Source: a virus
Virus record (IMG/VR): IMGVR_UViG_3300032315_000609
Span: 1 to 20,307 of that record
Length of the DNA stretch: 20,307 bases
Direction: 5' to 3' (one strand)
Below, one piece after another: positions 16,919 to 20,307 of the stretch. A model generated the notes under the pieces. The model had not been told where the DNA came from and did no database searches. It was given only the letters and a program-made list of their open reading frames with translations. The translations under genes and the position numbers were made by a program. How positions within the stretch are numbered: position 1 is the first letter of the stretch; each line of letters begins with the position of its first letter.

Positions 16919-18668
16919 ATTCTGGGATTTCTGATTCATCTGTTGTTGGTTCAGCAAGTTGAATCGGCTGTTCAGTGGGTTCTCCGGCTGGAGGAGCTGC
17001 TTCTTGAGGAGCCGCTCCTGGAACTGGCTGCCCTTGAACCGCTTGAGAGAGGTCTTGAGGCATTGGTCCAACACTCTGGCTCTGCTGAGCCTCTCGAGCC
17101 GCTTGGATGATCTCTGGAGCAACCGCAGCGAGCATTGCTTCAGAAAGTTCGGGGGTAATCATGCCCTTTTCGAGCAGAATTCGCAATCCAAGCTCGGTTG
17201 GGCTAGGGGCATCAGCTTCAGAGAAACCGTGAGTCCGTCTCCACGTCTCAAATGAGACTGCCATCTTCTCAAAACCTGAATCAGCATCTGATGCGCGGTC
17301 ATTTCTGGTTGCAACGGCGCTAGGGTCGTACCAAATAACGATTCGGTCGACGTCTGCTTCGGAATATCCGTTTGCAACGAGGTAAGGACGAAGGTAGACA
17401 ACAGTCAGAGCATCTGCAATGAGCAACATGAGGGGTTCGATGTGTGCTTTGTAGAGTGCTTCGTCAATTTGCAGCGCATTTGAGTACTTGACGTTGGCAA
17501 GACCGGTAACAATGTCTTTAGGGACGTCGAGGCCCTGAAGAATGCGCTCAAGAACGCGATCGGAACGTGCTGCAAGGGCTGGGTCGAAGCTACGCTCGAA
17601 CTTGAACTGCTTAATTCTGTCACCAAGCTCTGCAGGACCGCGAATAATAAGAGGAACAACGGCTGAGGCTGAGTCTTCGTCGCGGATAGGAGTCGTCATC
17701 GCGTCGATGAGCTGATCTTCGAACTCGTCTTGGGCCTCTTCAGGGGTTGGGTCGGCGTAGAGGCCGTCTTCATCCTCGTAAGGGTAGTTGGGGTCGGGCG
17801 TAGAAGCAACAGAAAGGCCGTCAGGCAGGTACAGTGCTCCAGCGTTGAGGCGTGAACGTGCCGTAGCGCGGAAAGTGCGGTTCAAAAGAAGAAGTTCGGC
17901 GCAAAGATCAAGCATTCCGCGGATGCTTGAGTCAGATTCGTCGGAGAAACGAGGGTGAGCGCGCCAAATACGGCCAACAAAAGCAGTTTTGGGAAGTTTA
18001 ATCATTCCCTTGTTGTTTTGATTGCTCATTGCGCTGCCCTGAGTATATTCTCGACGTCCGGCGATGACGTAATTACCCTTAGAGTCCATCGTAAGTTCGT
18101 CAACAGATCGGATATCCCAGCTTTCAGGGAATCCAGTTCCAACGAGAGGAGGCATATTAACGAGATAGCACTCGCCGGTTACGGAAAGGTTGAGAGCGGC
18201 GTCACGAAGAAGCCCTGCTTGCCCGCCGTAAGCGGAGTCGAGACGCTGAAGAGCACGTTCTGCTGCGCGAGCCAGGTCTTCGTCGAATCCAGGGACCTGG
18301 CGAAGTGGCTTAGGAGCTTCCGAAGGATCCTGAATGACAGCGGCATAGAGGCGAATTCTTGAAACAACAGATGCAACGAGGTTGAAGGCATACTTGATCT
18401 CGCCAATTGCGTCGTAGTACTCCCAGGCTTCTGACTGCCAGGACGTCGACTGGACGTTACGACGTGATTTGAAGCGGTCGGCTTCGCCCTTGTCGTTAAG
18501 TTTGATTTGAGACGCGGCGGCAGTGAGAGCTCGAGGTTGGTTGTACGCTACAGCGACTGCTCTACCTTCTGGGCTGAGGAATACAGAACTAGAAGGGAGC
18601 TGAGTTGCAGCAGAGGGGGGAATACCTGCACCTCTAATTGGCTGCGGGTCGCGGCTGAAAACGCCCAA
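16917..18668 (-). CDS. Phage portal protein
   Basis: This 583-residue protein is at the usual portal size. The start is TTG at 18668, chosen because AGGAG lies 6 nt upstream. The portal forms the dodecameric ring at the capsid vertex through which DNA is packaged and ejected, and to which the tail attaches. Supporting features are a helical start (WEYYDAIGEIKYAFNLVAS) typical of portal wings, the middle region with RIWRAHPRFSDESDS, and the later LQGLDVPKDIVTG...KYSNALQIDEALYKAHIEP segment, which matches the clip/stem-to-crown region of actinophage portals. The last 60 residues are rich in Pro, Gln, Ala and Glu and probably disordered. It is followed after 11 nt by the Dps fusion. The terminase large subunit that often precedes a portal is not in the window. 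Confidence 0.85.
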   Translation of the reverse strand: MGVFSRDPQPIRGAGIPPSAATQLPSSSVFLSPEGRAVAVAYNQPRALTAAASQIKLNDKGEADRFKSRRNVQSTSWQSEAWEYYDAIGEIKYAFNLVASVVSRIRLYAAVIQDPSEAPKPLRQVPGFDEDLARAAERALQRLDSAYGGQAGLLRDAALNLSVTGECYLVNMPPLVGTGFPESWDIRSVDELTMDSKGNYVIAGRREYTQGSAMSNQNNKGMIKLPKTAFVGRIWRAHPRFSDESDSSIRGMLDLCAELLLLNRTFRATARSRLNAGALYLPDGLSVASTPDPNYPYEDEDGLYADPTPEEAQDEFEDQLIDAMTTPIRDEDSASAVVPLIIRGPAELGDRIKQFKFERSFDPALAARSDRVLERILQGLDVPKDIVTGLANVKYSNALQIDEALYKAHIEPLMLLIADALTVVYLRPYLVANGYSEADVDRIVIWYDPSAVATRNDRASDADSGFEKMAVSFETWRRTHGFSEADAPSPTELGLRILLEKGMITPELSEAMLAAVAPEIIQAAREAQQSQSVGPMPQDLSQAVQGQPVPGAAPQEAAPPAGEPTEQPIQLAEPTTDESEIPE

Positions 18669-18674
18669 AATTAA

Positions 18675-18679
18675 CTCCT
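18675..18679 (-). promoter_or_regulatory. Ribosome binding site deciding a TTG start
   Basis: AGGAG on the minus strand, 6 nt before the TTG at 18668. It makes the rare TTG the most likely portal start. Confidence 0.6.
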
Positions 18680-18700
18680 GTCATTTATAACGGAACGTGG

Positions 18701-18991
18701 CTAATCAACCCGTGCGGTTATGATACTGGCGACTGCTGAGAGGGCAAGCGGAAGTGAGAATACAACCGCCGTCGTTGTATCTATTGTATACCATACCGTT
18801 AAAAGTGATCCGAACCAGATAGATTGGCAATAGATGCACGTGAATAGATAACCGGTCATGGTGTGCGGAGGCTTGATGCTCCAAATCTTTGTACGCAGGG
18901 GCTCAAAGATTGTGTCAATTACGAAGAGCCGTGCGAGGCGGTACGTCGCAAGGGCAAGAATAATGAAGTGAATTAAAGTGGGTTCGTTCAT
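18701..18991 (-). CDS. DUF1360-type small membrane protein
   Basis: Read from the ATG at 18991 the protein has 96 residues. A longer frame reaches further up inside the preceding gene, but this ATG forms an ATGA overlap with that gene's stop and has AAGGA 9 nt upstream, so it is preferred. The N-terminal segment IHFIILALATYRLARLFVID, the central CIYCQSIWFG and a hydrophobic C-terminal stretch (from AVVFSLPLALSAV) match the DUF1360 pattern: ATYR-x-x-RL near the start, a C-x-x-C-x-S-x-W motif, and two or three membrane segments. Such proteins are common in actinophage genomes near structural genes. Their function is unknown, and a role at the host membrane is only a guess. Confidence 0.8.
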   Translation of the reverse strand: MNEPTLIHFIILALATYRLARLFVIDTIFEPLRTKIWSIKPPHTMTGYLFTCIYCQSIWFGSLLTVWYTIDTTTAVVFSLPLALSAVASIITARVD

Positions 18992-19356
18992 TCTGTAGGA
19001 TCCTTCATTGAGTTGAGGGTTCGGTAGGGATTCCAACCTCGGAGCGTGGATCCGCAGCCGCAGTTGGTGTCCTTCTTGAACGCGATGGTCTTGTTGGTAT
19101 TGGTAATAACATAGGAGTCAACTTCGGGGGCAAGGGACTTTTCAAACTGAGTGTAGGGTTCGTGGAAAACAATCTGAGGGCCGCCGGGAACGTCCTGGGC
19201 AACGGTAATATGTGTGTCGGTAACAATGATGCGAGTAGTTTGAAGGTAGTACGTGTTTTCAGGGGCAGGGGAGGACGTTAGGGCGTGTGGGTCGGGGTAG
19301 ACGTCCGGGGCAGCAATAACGAAGTGGGCGGGGAAAAGGTCGTAGAGAATTCTCAT
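18988..19356 (-). CDS. Phage protein of unknown function with NCGCGS motif
   Basis: This 122-residue protein has an ATG at 19356 overlapping the previous stop by 4 nt (ATGA), and the next gene overlaps its stop in the same way, so all three are probably co-translated. It is rich in beta strands over about 35-90 (TTRIIVTDTHITVAQD and YVITNTNKTIAFKK) and ends with TNCGCGSTLRGWNPY. The C-G-C-G-S-x-L-R-G-W-N-P ending is a pattern I associate with small conserved actinophage proteins next to the portal or terminase region. The two cysteines could bind a metal, but no other ligand is obvious. The role is unknown. Confidence 0.75.
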   Translation of the reverse strand: MRILYDLFPAHFVIAAPDVYPDPHALTSSPAPENTYYLQTTRIIVTDTHITVAQDVPGGPQIVFHEPYTQFEKSLAPEVDSYVITNTNKTIAFKKDTNCGCGSTLRGWNPYRTLNSMKDPTE

Positions 19357-19874
19357 GGGTGTTGGGTTAGTCCTTCCAGACGTCGGGCAATAGCTCTGTG
19401 AGTGACGTTGGCTGCTCGGGCAATGTCTGCAACGGAGACGTTATTTTCTCGGAGTTCTTTGGTGATTTGATTCATCTCCTGATTGGCTTGGTAGGCTTCG
19501 GTGGCCGAGGACATGCGGTGTCGATAGGTCTTAGCAATGGGGGCAATCTGTCGGAGTCTTTGGGCGGTGTGTGCGGGGACGCCTGGGGAAACTGGGGTCA
19601 GACGTTGATATCCACCTTCTGGAGTTCGGAGGCGTGGAATAGGGACGTCGACGTTGATAAGGTCTCTAGGATCGGGAGTGGGATAACGATCCACCCAGGA
19701 TTTAATTGTCGAGCGGGTACGTGTGGGGGAAAGGGCGTTGCCAATGGAGGCTAGAGTCCAACCTGCGTGATAGAGGGAAGAGGCGCGTTTGTGGAGGTTA
19801 GGGCCGGAAAGGGTTGCGAGAAAGTCCGATTCCTTTTTGGGTAGGAATTGGAGTCGGGCGGATCTTCGGGCCAT
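19353..19874 (-). CDS. Helix-turn-helix DNA-binding protein, first gene of the operon
   Basis: This 173-residue basic protein starts at ATG 19874. Two helix-turn-helix candidates are visible. One is near residues 30-65 (SLYHAGWTLASIGNALSPTR, then TIKSWVDRYP), and the other at the C-terminus (NNVSVADIARAANVTHRAIA), which has the classic A-x-x-x-N-V-x-x-x-x-(I/V) recognition layout. The middle is Pro-rich followed by a likely coiled helix. There is no ribosome binding site before the ATG; instead a TACAAT box is 6 nt away, suggesting a leaderless mRNA. A DNA-binding protein first in the portal operon could be a terminase small subunit or a regulator of the operon. The sequence does not decide between these, and no large terminase follows. 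Confidence 0.8.
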   Translation of the reverse strand: MARRSARLQFLPKKESDFLATLSGPNLHKRASSLYHAGWTLASIGNALSPTRTRSTIKSWVDRYPTPDPRDLINVDVPIPRLRTPEGGYQRLTPVSPGVPAHTAQRLRQIAPIAKTYRHRMSSATEAYQANQEMNQITKELRENNVSVADIARAANVTHRAIARRLEGLTQHP

Positions 19875-19880
19875 GATTAT

Positions 19881-19886
19881 ATTGTA
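19881..19886 (-). promoter_or_regulatory. Putative -10 box for a leaderless transcript of the leftward operon
   Basis: TACAAT on the minus strand (consensus TANNNT), with exactly 6 nt (ATAATC) before the ATG at 19874, so the transcript would begin at or next to the start codon. No Shine-Dalgarno sequence is present. No convincing -35 element is seen at 16-18 nt upstream. Confidence 0.5.
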
Positions 19887-20040
19887 TCATACTTTCGGCA
19901 TTGTTTATCTACTGTGCAGAAGAATGATACCTTAACGTATTTTGGTTTTGGCCTGCGAGACGGAAGCGTTGTATTTCGGACATATGTTCGATTGTTTCCT
20001 AACTATGCCCCCTACTTCCCTTTATCTAGGCTGTTTTTGC
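19887..20040. other. Intergenic spacer upstream of the operon
   Basis: About 150 bases of ordinary composition between the promoter and the G-rich array. I see no gene, tRNA or clear inverted repeat. It could hold operator sites for the helix-turn-helix protein, but none can be named. Confidence 0.4.
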
Positions 20041-20307
20041 GCGTGGAGCGTGAGGGTGGCGCGAGGGTGGCGCGGGAGGGTGGCGCGTGGCGCGTGGCGC
20101 GAGGGTGGCGCGTGGCGCGAGGGTGGCGCGTGGCGCGTGAGGGTGGCGCGTGGCGCGTGGCGTGAGGGTGGCGCGTGAGGGTGGCGCGTGAGGGCGGCGC
20201 GTGGCGCGTGAGGGTGGCGCGTGAGGGTGGCGCGTGGCGCGTGGCGCGAGGGTGGCGCGTGGCGCGTGGCGTGAGGGTGGCGCGTGGCGCGAGGGTGGCG
20301 CGTGAGG
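20041..20307. repeat. G-rich tandem array of GTGGCGC and GAGG/GTGAGG words
   Basis: About 267 bases made almost wholly of units of 7 (GTGGCGC), 11 (GAGG+GTGGCGC) and 13 (GTGAGG+GTGGCGC) bases in irregular order, with rare single-base variants (GTGGCGT, GGGAGG, GCGGCGC). There is no A/T-rich unit, spacer or direct periodicity longer than 13. The plus strand is almost free of C outside GCGC, and A occurs only in the GAGG words. It runs off the window edge, so its true length is unknown. It lies just upstream of the structural operon promoter. It may be a terminal, packaging or regulatory repeat, or a low-complexity contig end. Confidence 0.9.

Noticed and set aside
19848-20178. Plus-strand frames through the G-rich array encoding WRVAREGG-type repeats
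   Set aside because: The repeats arise from the DNA array in whichever frame is read; unit lengths of 7, 11 and 13 break any constant frame, and no start signal is present.
20041-20307. Array considered as a CRISPR
   Set aside because: Units are 7-13 bases with no unique spacers.

Overview
The window looks like the start of the structural gene cluster of a tailed bacteriophage (or a prophage or metagenomic phage contig), most likely one infecting an actinobacterium of moderate G+C. The reasons are a portal protein, a DUF1360-type small membrane protein, a tightly overlapping one-direction operon with GTG and TTG starts, and a leaderless-looking first promoter. The host call is inference. Every supported gene lies on the minus strand, so transcription runs from about 19.9 kb down to position 1.

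From right to left: a G-rich tandem array (20041-20307) runs off the right edge, followed by a short spacer with a TACAAT -10 box placed for leaderless initiation. Then come a helix-turn-helix protein, a small protein of unknown function and a DUF1360-type membrane protein, joined by 4-nt ATGA overlaps. The portal protein follows. Next is a 743-residue protein that starts with a Dps (ferritin-like) domain and continues with several cysteine-rich and other short modules of the kind found in phage head proteins. Overlapping it by 4 nt is a 3387-residue giant that strings together an N-terminal module, two small modules, a long helical-repeat region, a DEDDh 3'-5' exonuclease, a UvrD/FBH1-like SF1 helicase, an ArdC-type antirestriction/zincin domain and a DnaG-type primase. 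Then come three very small genes (two of them paralogues) and a second giant, at least 1272 residues, that continues past the left edge. No terminase large subunit, capsid protein or prohead protease is visible.

The giants fit the 'polyvalent protein' theme known from phages and conjugative elements: multi-domain proteins thought to enter the host with the DNA and to protect or process it there. What appears new is a short motif, (I/L)-D-(K/R)-M-A-(P/A), found six times in the first giant (plus a seventh copy lacking the final Ala) and twice in the second. In nearly every case it marks a boundary between recognisable modules. The copies use different synonymous codons, so the conservation is at protein level. 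Both giants also share an N-terminal module carrying GQFAEMGG that ends at the first copy of the motif. A working model is a head-packaged, possibly proteolytically matured polyprotein system: a shared targeting module, a repeated boundary signal and a payload of replication and antirestriction enzymes, encoded next to the portal and a Dps fusion. Cleavage and packaging are inference.
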